Positions 1 through 5,554 of a stretch of 5,749 bases of DNA are shown here, one piece after another. Positions within the stretch are counted from its first letter, which is position 1. Every line of letters starts with the position of its first letter. Source of the DNA: Ectopseudomonas composti (GTDB lineage Bacteria > Pseudomonadota > Gammaproteobacteria > Pseudomonadales > Pseudomonadaceae); assembly GCA_946886245.1 (NCBI GenBank), contig CAMPIF010000308.1, positions 1-5,749 of the forward strand, written 5' to 3'. Position numbers and translations under genes: made by a program. The notes beneath the pieces were generated by a model, which made no database searches, was not told the origin of the DNA, and worked only from the letters and a program-made list of their open reading frames with translations.

Positions 1-324
1 CTGCAGGTCGTGCAGCAACTCGTACTGGGGCCGCCATAGCGATTCGCGCCGACGCGGCGTGGTCGGCGAGCGCATGACCAGATCCGTCCCGAGAAAGCCG
101 AAGATGCGTTCGGCGGCGTCGTCACGGGTGAAGACGATGGCCACGCAGGCACTGAGCAGATCCGGGATGCGGAAAGTGGGCGATACGTTGTCGCCGCTGC
201 GCAGCAGCGCATACAGCCAGTTGTGTTCTTCCGTCCACAGGCGGGTTTCGACCACGTCGGTGGCGTCAATCCCGCCCGCGGATGGCAGGTCTGGAAGGTG
301 AATGTTCGGCATGGCAGTCAGCAT
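1..324 (-). CDS. Partial conserved ICE-type protein of unknown function (C-terminus beyond left edge)
   Basis: An uninterrupted minus-strand frame starts at an ATG at 324 and runs off the left edge after 108 codons with no stop. The N-terminus reads MLTAMPNIHLPDLPSAGG, followed by ETRLWTEEHNWLYALL (about residues 27-42), SPTFRIPDLLSACVAIVF (about 49-66) and a basic segment RSPTTPRRRESLW (about 85-97). Acidic, aromatic and hydrophobic residues are mixed as in a soluble globular protein; no signal peptide or membrane span is seen. The start at 324 is preferred because AAGGA lies 8 bases upstream (333-337). An in-frame ATG at 366 would add 14 residues but has no obvious ribosome site. From memory it resembles short hypothetical proteins of proteobacterial ICEs, but I know no function. 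It follows the 102-residue gene on the same strand after about 195 bases and may share its transcript. Confidence 0.72.
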   Translation of the reverse strand, partial: MLTAMPNIHLPDLPSAGGIDATDVVETRLWTEEHNWLYALLRSGDNVSPTFRIPDLLSACVAIVFTRDDAAERIFGFLGTDLVMRSPTTPRRRESLWRPQYELLHDLQ

Positions 325-519
325 GGCGTCGGTCCTTGTGTCCCGGAGTGCAATGAACACGCTCATGGGCGCATGGACGTAGAGTAGGAGCGGATGGCGC
401 GGACGTCGCCTCGCAATGCCGCTCTTCTGAGGGGTGTTTCGCAATCAGCGTCCCACGACACCCGGAGTGGCCGGTGCGTGAAGACGGAGGGCCCTCTTGG
501 CGCGTGCCGCGTCGCGCGG

Positions 520-828
520 TCAGGCCTCGGGCGGTTGCGGCCCGAACAGCGGCAGCTCGTCGAGGATCGGGGCCTCCGCGTCGAAGAGCAGCCATTCGAT
601 TCCCGCCTGCGTCGCCAGCTCACCGATCACGGCCAGATCGTGCTCGACCGGCACGCGGTGCGGCGTCGTTCCCACATGAACCAGCCCGCCGAATTCGGTG
701 GGATAGGCGTTCACGGACAGGGCATTGGCCTGCAGCTTCGCGCGCGTGGCGGGTTGCAGATGCGACAACGAGAGGACGGCAATGGTCTCGGCCAGTTCCC
801 GCAGGCGGCCGATGCCGGCAGTGTTCAT
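520..828 (-). CDS. Conserved 102-residue protein of unknown function, ICE accessory
   Basis: The frame gives a 102-residue protein beginning MNTAGIGRLRELAETIAVLS and ending LPLFGPQPPEA. The frame is open further upstream, to an ATG at 933. The start at 828 is chosen because GAAGG lies 7 bases before it (836-840), whereas the extra 35 residues look like translated control region and would place the start next to the divergent regulator. The N-terminal third is probably helical (AETIAVLSLSHLQPATRAKL). The middle has SVNAYPTEFGGLVHVGT (about 37-53), and the rest alternates hydrophobic and acidic residues (HDLAVIGELATQAGIEWLLFDAEAPILDELPLF). It is acidic, soluble-looking and lacks membrane spans. 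From memory, similar small proteins occur in the cargo and maintenance regions of proteobacterial ICEs, but no activity is known to me. It is transcribed divergently from the XRE regulator and is the most likely local target of that regulator. Confidence 0.82.
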   Translation of the reverse strand: MNTAGIGRLRELAETIAVLSLSHLQPATRAKLQANALSVNAYPTEFGGLVHVGTTPHRVPVEHDLAVIGELATQAGIEWLLFDAEAPILDELPLFGPQPPEA

Positions 829-883
829 GCTTGGGCCTTCGCAAGGATGATGTGATTCGAGGATGAAACCCATGCGCCAGGAA

Positions 884-939
884 GATTTGCCAAAAATCCT
901 GTGGGTGATCGTCCGTGGTGCGATTGCCATCATAAATCC
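884..939. repeat. Imperfect repeated motif TTGCCA-(1 or 4)-AAATCC in the control region
   Basis: Two copies lie between the divergent genes: TTGCCA at 887-892 with AAATCC at 894-899, and TTGCCA at 924-929 with AAATCC at 934-939. The inner gaps are 1 and 4 bases. Each copy also reads as a weak dyad: GATTT at 884-888 with AAATC at 894-898, and GATT at 922-925 with AATC at 935-938. They fall in a locally AT-rich patch of otherwise GC-rich DNA, downstream of and overlapping the proposed minus-strand promoter. They may be accessory operator half-sites, but the arms are short and the unequal gaps argue against identical binding geometry. Confidence 0.28.
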
Positions 940-957
940 ACTATGCGGAAATGCCTA
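929..957 (-). promoter_or_regulatory. Putative sigma-70 promoter for the 102-residue gene
   Basis: On the minus strand a TAGGCA hexamer (952-957; 4 of 6 matches to TTGACA) is followed by exactly 17 bases and TATGAT (929-934; 5 of 6 matches to TATAAT). It points toward the gene starting at 828. Transcription would begin near 922 and leave a leader of roughly 95 bases. The -35 box lies inside the inverted repeat at 947-962 and within the first codons of the opposing regulator gene, so a protein bound to that repeat would block RNA polymerase. This is read by eye from consensus matches, not from expression data. Confidence 0.42.
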
Positions 958-962
958 TTTCC
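947..962. promoter_or_regulatory. Perfect inverted repeat, candidate operator overlapping the regulator start codon
   Basis: GGAAAT at 947-952 and ATTTCC at 957-962 form a perfect 6-base inverted repeat around the spacer GCCT. The ATG of the XRE-type regulator (951) is inside the left arm, and the -35 hexamer of the proposed divergent promoter (952-957) covers the spacer. Short dyads of about 16 bases are the usual size of a site bound by an XRE-type dimer. The position would allow one bound dimer to repress the 102-residue gene and obstruct the regulator's own gene. The role is inferred; only the repeat and its position are seen. Confidence 0.42.
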
Positions 963-1196
963 TCGCCACGGCACGCCCGCGACCCTGTGCTCACCGCACT
1001 GGGCGATGCCATTCGCCGAAGTCGGCGCGCGCGAGGCATCTCCCAGGAGGATCTCGCGCACATCAGCGCCGTGGACCGTTCCTACATGAGCAGCATCGAG
1101 CGCGGAGTCCAGAATGCCGGCCTCGTCTCCATCGTGCGCATTGCGCGCGCGATGGACATGACGGTCACCGAACTGATGGCAGAGGCGGAGTTGTAG
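951..1196 (+). CDS. XRE-family helix-turn-helix transcriptional regulator
   Basis: This 81-residue protein is almost entirely a Cro/C1-type DNA-binding domain. After a short N-terminal tail (MPISSPRHARDP) comes LTALGDAIRRSRRARG (helix 1), ISQEDLAHISAV (helix 2), DRSYMSSIERGVQN (recognition helix and the characteristic SxIERG turn, about residues 43-56), then LVSIVRIARAMDMTVTELMAEAEL (helices 4 and 5). It should bind DNA as a dimer. No sensor or oligomerisation domain follows, so it resembles the single-domain regulators common on mobile elements. An in-frame stop at 933-935 makes 951 the first possible ATG. There is no good Shine-Dalgarno sequence before it, which suggests weak translation or leaderless initiation; GTG at 987 is an alternative that leaves the domain intact. 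The start codon lies in a perfect inverted repeat, consistent with autoregulation. Its 3' end converges on the transfer operon. Confidence 0.9.
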   Translation: MPISSPRHARDPVLTALGDAIRRSRRARGISQEDLAHISAVDRSYMSSIERGVQNAGLVSIVRIARAMDMTVTELMAEAEL

Positions 1197-1211
1197 CGGG
1201 CGCCGCTCCGC

Positions 1212-1835
1212 TCAGGCGCGCTGGTGGAAGTGGGCGATGGCGCGGCCCAGCAGCACGGCCATCGCGATGGGAAACCCCGCCAGCGATGTCGGGTGCAGTT
1301 GCACCGGCAAGACAAAGGCGACGACGTTGGCGCAGGCGGTGATGATCAGCAGCGAGCACCACACGGCGAACATCTCGGGGTCGTGCTGCAGGAATTCCTT
1401 GGCCCGGATGACGCGCACCAGCGCGCCGTCGGTGCCCGCGACCAGCACCAGGGGAAGAAGCCACGGCAGCCATTCGAGCAGGCTCGACAGGCGGTAGCTT
1501 GCGAGCATGAGCAGGGCGTCCACCGAGCGGAAGTACGCATTGTTGAACAGGCGCTGGTTGACAGAGGCCATCTCGATCGCCACCGCGCCGTTGATGCCGG
1601 GTGTTCGAGGCATGTCTCTCGCCGCTGGTAGCGGGCTGGCCTCGGCCGCACCGGACTGCAGGCGCATCGCCCGGTCCAGCATGCGGTAGGCAGGCTCCGG
1701 ACCCCAGAACGCGACGGCCGCCTCGTGCTCGCTGCGCAACTGACCCAGGAATCGCTCGGGCGGATGCGCCGCAGGCACGTAGAGCACCAGCACGAGCAGC
1801 AGCACCAGGGAGACCACCGCGACCGCCCTGATCAT
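1212..1835 (-). CDS. traJ: Conjugation inner-membrane protein, TraJ/DUF4400-type (TIGR03747-like ICE membrane protein)
   Basis: The 207-residue product has an N-terminal hydrophobic segment (about residues 4-22, signal anchor or uncleaved signal), then a polar loop of about 90 residues that is probably periplasmic. Further hydrophobic stretches follow at about 117-135 (LSSLLEWLPWLLPLVLVAG), 155-178 (MFAVWCSLLIITACANVVAFVLPV) and 184-200. Between them a basic segment, VRVIRAKEFLQHDPE, probably faces the cytoplasm. Length, topology and position directly after traD match the membrane protein called TraJ in SXT/R391-type ICEs and annotated as an integrating conjugative element membrane protein in Pseudomonas-type elements. 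The family assignment is from memory and context. It is thought to assist the coupling protein at the inner membrane; its exact role is not settled. The ATG overlaps the traD stop as ATGA, and GAAGAGG lies 7 bases upstream (1843-1849), so translation is coupled. Its end is 15 bases from the convergent regulator. Confidence 0.82.
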   Translation of the reverse strand: MIRAVAVVSLVLLLVLVLYVPAAHPPERFLGQLRSEHEAAVAFWGPEPAYRMLDRAMRLQSGAAEASPLPAARDMPRTPGINGAVAIEMASVNQRLFNNAYFRSVDALLMLASYRLSSLLEWLPWLLPLVLVAGTDGALVRVIRAKEFLQHDPEMFAVWCSLLIITACANVVAFVLPVQLHPTSLAGFPIAMAVLLGRAIAHFHQRA

Positions 1836-3733
1836 GCGGCAACCTCTTCGACGCGGTCATCGGCATCGGGGTCGATGATCGGAAAGCGGCCCTTGATGAT
1901 GCGTCCGCCAGACACCGATGCGAAATACTGCAGGTTGGGCAGCTTGCCCAGCACTTCGGCGGGCACCACCTCCTCGAAGCTCTCGGTGAGCTGGGTCGAG
2001 TAGCTCGACGAGAAATCTCCCAGGTGCGCGTCGGCGCCGTGGCTCAGGCCGACGCGCACCGTATGGATGGCGGTCTTGCCGAAGGTCTCGGTGACGAAGT
2101 CCTGCGTCGGCCGGTCTTTGGTGCGCAGGGCGATCAGGTTGTTCAGGTTTCCAACCGCCATGCGCGCAGCGTCCTCGCTGCCGAGGCGCTTGGCCAGGTC
2201 GGCCAGGGTCTGCATCGCGCAGGTCGTGAAGATGCCGCCCTCGGCACCCTTGTTGAGGATCTCGATCAGCGGCTGGTTGATGACGTTCGAGACCTCGTCC
2301 ACGAACAGCGAGATGCGCTGGTAGGTGCCGAGGTTGTAGCGCATGCCCGCGCGGGCGGCCTGGTCGGCCAGGGCAAGCGCACCGATGGCGGAGGCCACCG
2401 AAGGGTCCGGCAGCGAATCCAGACACATGTAGAGGACGTGGCCGCCGCGTTCGATTTTCTCGAAGTTCATGATCGGGCGTTCGTCGTTCGCATCGAACGG
2501 GTCCGGTGACAGGCTGCGGCCCAGGTCGCCGGAGGTGAGCATCGAAAGGACCGGCAACAGGTTGGCCGTGATCTTTTGATAGTGCTCCCTGTTGTGGCGA
2601 AACGTGCGGACCTGGGCGTCGAGCGTCTTGTTGCGCTGGTTCTGGGACACGTGGTGCTCGTAGTAGGCGACGAATGCCATCAGGTCAGCGCTGGCCGCTT
2701 CCGAGGGGCGGCGCATGTTGCCCTTGTGCGCGTCGTGCAGCAGCTTGCGCATCTCGGGCTGGTCGCGCCAGCCGTTGCCGAGCAGTTGCTCGTAGAAGCG
2801 CCGCAGCGATGCTTCGAGGACCGGCTCGATGCCGCCTTCGATGTACTTGGTGAGTTTGATGAGGTTGGGGCGCTCTTCGAGCTCGACGAGACCCTGTACT
2901 ACGACATTCACCGCATCCCACCCGAAGGCCGAGAATGCGCCGGCGGTGTCCGGCGGCATGATCGACTGGATGCGCGACGCGATCTCGGTCGGCTTCTGCC
3001 AGTTGAACGTGAAGTCCAGCCGTACGCCTCGGTCGGGGAAGGCGGGGTGAAATTCCATGAAGGTGTCCGGCTCGCGGTAGTCCGCGCAGGCGCGTTCGAC
3101 GATGCGCTTGAGCCGTCGGCTGTTCTTCGGGTCAATCACGATCACGACGTCGCCCCGGCGCACGGCCTGGGTGATCAGGTTGGCCAGCGCCACGCCTTTG
3201 CCGGATTGCGTGGTGCCCACCAGCAAGGTCCCACCTTCGAAGTTCTGCAGTGGCCGATGCAGCGGGTGTTCGACGGGCTCCACTCCGTGGATGTACGGAA
3301 GACCGATCTCGGCGTCGGGCTGGGCGGCCTGCCCCTGACCGAGCAGGCGCTGCAGCCAATGCGGGACGGCGAACTCACGGTAGTCCACCTTCGAGAGTTC
3401 GTACAGGCGCTGCGCATGAACCGGTTGCCATTCGAAGCCGAAGCCGAGGAATACCTGGGCAGGATCTTCGTTCAGGCGCGCGAGCTGGCGCGTGCTAATG
3501 ACCTGGATACGCCGACCGCTCAGTGAACCGCGCAGGCGCAGCACGTGCGCGGCCTGGCCGAAGCGGCGCAGCGCCATGGTCGCGCAGGCACCCGCGAGCG
3601 CCAGCGATGGAAGTAGTGGCAGTGCTCCCGTGGCGGCCACGCCAGTGAAGTAGCAGGCCGTGGCCAGCCAGGATAGGCCGGCGTGTGCCTCGAAAGCGGG
3701 GCGCCATGGCATTTCGTAGCGGCGGACGAGCAT
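1832..3733 (-). CDS. traD: Type IV coupling protein TraD (VirD4-like ATPase, SXT/TOL subfamily)
   Basis: The 633-residue product is the ATPase that docks the relaxase-DNA complex and feeds it to the type IV secretion channel at the inner membrane. Numbering from the ATG at 3733, a hydrophobic N-terminal anchor spans about residues 20-55 (LSWLATACYFTGVAAT onward). Walker A is GTTQSGKG at about 173-180, followed by a strand with VVIVIDPKNSRRLK. Walker B is ISLFVDEVSN at about 474-483, with the Asp-Glu pair at 479-480. The later NLNNLIALRTKDRPTQDFVTETFGKT and the C-terminal GKLPNLQYFASVSGGRIIKGRFPII are typical of this TraD subfamily, whose members are about this long. An upstream ATG at 3898 would add 55 residues lying inside the relaxase gene; these look like out-of-frame translation and the start is rejected. 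The start at 3733 has GGGAG 8 bases upstream and sits one base after the traI stop. No damage is seen. Confidence 0.95.
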   Translation of the reverse strand: MLVRRYEMPWRPAFEAHAGLSWLATACYFTGVAATGALPLLPSLALAGACATMALRRFGQAAHVLRLRGSLSGRRIQVISTRQLARLNEDPAQVFLGFGFEWQPVHAQRLYELSKVDYREFAVPHWLQRLLGQGQAAQPDAEIGLPYIHGVEPVEHPLHRPLQNFEGGTLLVGTTQSGKGVALANLITQAVRRGDVVIVIDPKNSRRLKRIVERACADYREPDTFMEFHPAFPDRGVRLDFTFNWQKPTEIASRIQSIMPPDTAGAFSAFGWDAVNVVVQGLVELEERPNLIKLTKYIEGGIEPVLEASLRRFYEQLLGNGWRDQPEMRKLLHDAHKGNMRRPSEAASADLMAFVAYYEHHVSQNQRNKTLDAQVRTFRHNREHYQKITANLLPVLSMLTSGDLGRSLSPDPFDANDERPIMNFEKIERGGHVLYMCLDSLPDPSVASAIGALALADQAARAGMRYNLGTYQRISLFVDEVSNVINQPLIEILNKGAEGGIFTTCAMQTLADLAKRLGSEDAARMAVGNLNNLIALRTKDRPTQDFVTETFGKTAIHTVRVGLSHGADAHLGDFSSSYSTQLTESFEEVVPAEVLGKLPNLQYFASVSGGRIIKGRFPIIDPDADDRVEEVAA

Positions 3734-3734
3734 G

Positions 3735-5501
3735 TCATCGACTCCCGTGTCCCGTGCGTGGGCCAGACGGGCCCGTGGACTCCGATGCGTTGGCAAGGGC
3801 GAAGGTATGTTGGTCGATGCCTTCGACGTGCGTGGACATGAGCACGATGCCAAGCACCGTGGTATCGCGGATTTGACGGCATACCGTGGATAGTCCACCC
3901 GAGGGAGGCCGAAGAATCATCCGGGCATCGTCGAGTGCGCGGATCGCGGTGCCAGGCTGGATCCCGCGGCGCTCGAATTCGGTCAGGGGAATGAAGATGC
4001 CCTCGGCCACGGTGGAGATGTCCGACGCTTCGGTGCCATCGCCGAGACCTGCCACGATGTCGCCCAGCGCTGTGCGAACGGCGGGGTTCAGCCTGAGTGG
4101 CGCCTGCAACTTGACAGCGGGCCGTGTCGGAGTGGGTTGGAGTGGCGCTGTCGGTGTCCCGGCTTCATTCGGACTTGCCGCGTTCAATAGGGCGGGATCA
4201 TGTGCCGTTTTTTCGGCGGGCGGATCAATCAGCAACAACTGGATTCCCGATGCGCCTGGTGCAGAGGATGGTGCAACCTTGGGTGCGGCCGGGGCCGCAG
4301 GTGTGGGCGTTGCCGCCGGAGGTGCGGGGCTCTGCGCTTTCGAGTCAGATGGCGGAGGAAGAAGGCTGGCCTCCAACGCGCAGGGTGGTGGTTCAAGGCC
4401 CGCCAGCAGGATGGCGGCGCTGGTGAGCTTGACGGCTTCCATGGGTGCCTTGGCGCCTGGCGGCTGGATCGCCCAGGTTTGCCGCGCTGCTTCTGCCGCC
4501 ACCAGTACGCCAGCCTCCAGTAGCAGCTCTAGCAAGGTCTGCGGAGACTTTGGGATGCCGACCAACTGGTCATTCTCTAGAAGAGCCAGCACGTCTTCGG
4601 CCGCACCGGGCCAGACCAGAAAGAGTCCTTCCGGCCCCAACCAGACGCGGCTTTTGTCGCGGTTGACCGCCCAGGCCGAATGGCCGGCCGCGAGGCGGCG
4701 CAGCGCATCCACCAGGTAGCGCTCGAGGTGCGAGCCGTATTGGGGCTTGCCGTAGCGGTCGGCGCTGGCCAGCAGGTTGCGGTCGATCACCAGTGCCAGC
4801 GAACGGCGCACGAGTTCGTCGAGTACGTTGTGCTCGCGGTGCTGCGGGACACCGCCGATGCTGGCCATGAGCTGCGGCACGATGACGGCGTTCCCGCTGC
4901 CCAGCATCTGCAGCACCATGGCCGGAACGACATGCGGCAGCGCAAAGAGCCCCAGACCACGCGACTCGCGTGCGTTGGCGCGCCAGCGTACGAAGTAGCG
5001 GTCCGCACCTTGGGACTTGAGCCACGGCGCCAGTCCTCCCAGGAATGCAGGCCATTCCTCGCCATCGGCAGTGGTCACGATCAAGTGCGACAGCACCCGA
5101 TGCAGTTCGCAGCACAGGCCGCCGATGAAGGTTGCGACGCGCCAGCGCGGCTCCAACTCGCGGCGCTCGGAAATCGTCGAGCGGCCTGAGAAGATGTGGG
5201 CATCGGTGCCCTGCAGGCTGAAGAAGGCAGCCTCCAGTCCGAGTTGCAGCAGGCCACCTGGCGTGTGGAAGTAGTTGCCTGCCGTCGCGGGGAGCAGATG
5301 CACGAAGCCTGCGTATCCTTGGATCAGCGGCAGCAGATCGCGTTCGAAGGTCGCGCGATCCGCACCGAAGCATAGCTTGATGCGTGCCAGCAGTCCCTGG
5401 TGGAGCGCGAGGACCTGGATCAGCGGCAGTGCCTCGAAGCCGGGATCCGAGGATGAAAACGAATGCGCTGCGGTACTTGGTGGCGAAGGGCTTGGAGCCA
5501 T
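3735..5501 (-). CDS. traI: MobH-family conjugative relaxase TraI (TraI_2 / HD-related)
   Basis: The 588-residue product is the presumed relaxase that nicks the transfer origin and pilots the strand to TraD. The N-terminal half is the TraI_2-type domain. After helical sequence at 24-70 comes LLPATAGNYFHTPGGLLQLGLEAAFFSLQ (69-97; His79, Gly82-Gly83), then LEPRWRVATFIGGLCCELHRVLSHLIV (116-142; His134) and DGEEWPAFLGGLAPWL (146-161). A conserved stretch, NRDKSRVWLGPEGLFLVWPGAAEDVL (280-305), resembles the winged-helix part of this family. Residues about 371-465 form an Ala/Pro-rich flexible linker. A C-terminal domain (about 470-560) carries SDISTVAEGIFIPLTEFERRGIQPGTAIRALD. This order matches relaxases of ICEs related to PFGI-1, although the classical HD doublet of the wider family is not obvious. 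The start at 5501 is supported by CGGAG 8 bases upstream (5510-5514). The final Ser/Gly-rich tail overlaps the traD ribosome site. It is slightly shorter than some relatives, mainly at the N-terminus; no frameshift is seen. Confidence 0.9.
   Translation of the reverse strand: MAPSPSPPSTAAHSFSSSDPGFEALPLIQVLALHQGLLARIKLCFGADRATFERDLLPLIQGYAGFVHLLPATAGNYFHTPGGLLQLGLEAAFFSLQGTDAHIFSGRSTISERRELEPRWRVATFIGGLCCELHRVLSHLIVTTADGEEWPAFLGGLAPWLKSQGADRYFVRWRANARESRGLGLFALPHVVPAMVLQMLGSGNAVIVPQLMASIGGVPQHREHNVLDELVRRSLALVIDRNLLASADRYGKPQYGSHLERYLVDALRRLAAGHSAWAVNRDKSRVWLGPEGLFLVWPGAAEDVLALLENDQLVGIPKSPQTLLELLLEAGVLVAAEAARQTWAIQPPGAKAPMEAVKLTSAAILLAGLEPPPCALEASLLPPPSDSKAQSPAPPAATPTPAAPAAPKVAPSSAPGASGIQLLLIDPPAEKTAHDPALLNAASPNEAGTPTAPLQPTPTRPAVKLQAPLRLNPAVRTALGDIVAGLGDGTEASDISTVAEGIFIPLTEFERRGIQPGTAIRALDDARMILRPPSGGLSTVCRQIRDTTVLGIVLMSTHVEGIDQHTFALANASESTGPSGPRTGHGSR
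3742..3746 (-). promoter_or_regulatory. Ribosome binding site fixing the traD start
   Basis: On the minus strand GGGAG lies 8 bases before the ATG at 3733, inside the last codons of traI. It decides between this start and the in-frame ATG at 3898, which would lengthen TraD by 55 residues within the relaxase gene. The junction reads TGA-C-ATG, so ribosomes finishing traI can reinitiate on traD. Confidence 0.7.
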
Positions 5502-5554
5502 CGAAGAATCTCCGTGCCTGTGCGGGCGGATGGAGATCCATTGTTCAGGGATGG

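Noticed and set aside
342..469. The 9-mer CCCGGAGTG repeated at 342-350 and 461-469
   Set aside because: It is too short, with no shared flanks, to be treated as a functional repeat.
487..496. Perfect 10-base palindrome GAGGGCCCTC just past the end of the 102-residue gene
   Set aside because: The stem has no loop, no following T-run and no flanking extension, so it is not a credible intrinsic terminator. In GC-rich DNA such palindromes are not rare.
394..855. Plus-strand open frames of up to 153 codons across 394-855
   Set aside because: They are Arg-rich antisense frames of the 520-828 gene without plausible ribosome sites or motifs.
829..933. A 35-residue N-terminal extension of the 102-residue protein
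   Set aside because: It would be encoded by the control region and covers the proposed promoter's downstream part; the ATG at 828 has a well-placed GAAGG.
2576..3526. A 316-codon plus-strand open frame antisense to traD
   Set aside because: It lies wholly inside traD, whose frame carries the Walker motifs. GC-rich codons leave long stop-free antisense frames, and the translation (rich in Val, Gly and Leu) shows no recognisable domain.
3734..3898. A 55-residue N-terminal extension of TraD from an upstream ATG
   Set aside because: The extra residues lie within the traI coding region and do not look like a coupling-protein N-terminus; the ATG at 3733 has a GGGAG site and gives the usual family length.
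3886..4719. A 277-codon plus-strand open frame antisense to traI
   Set aside because: Its Gly/Ala/Ser-rich composition is the complement of the relaxase's Ala/Pro-rich linker and GC-rich codons; the opposite strand encodes a recognisable MobH protein.
4570..5541. A 323-codon minus-strand frame overlapping traI in another frame
   Set aside because: It is very rich in Arg, Ala and Gly and has no family motifs. The traI frame in the same DNA carries the conserved segments and has the better ribosome site.
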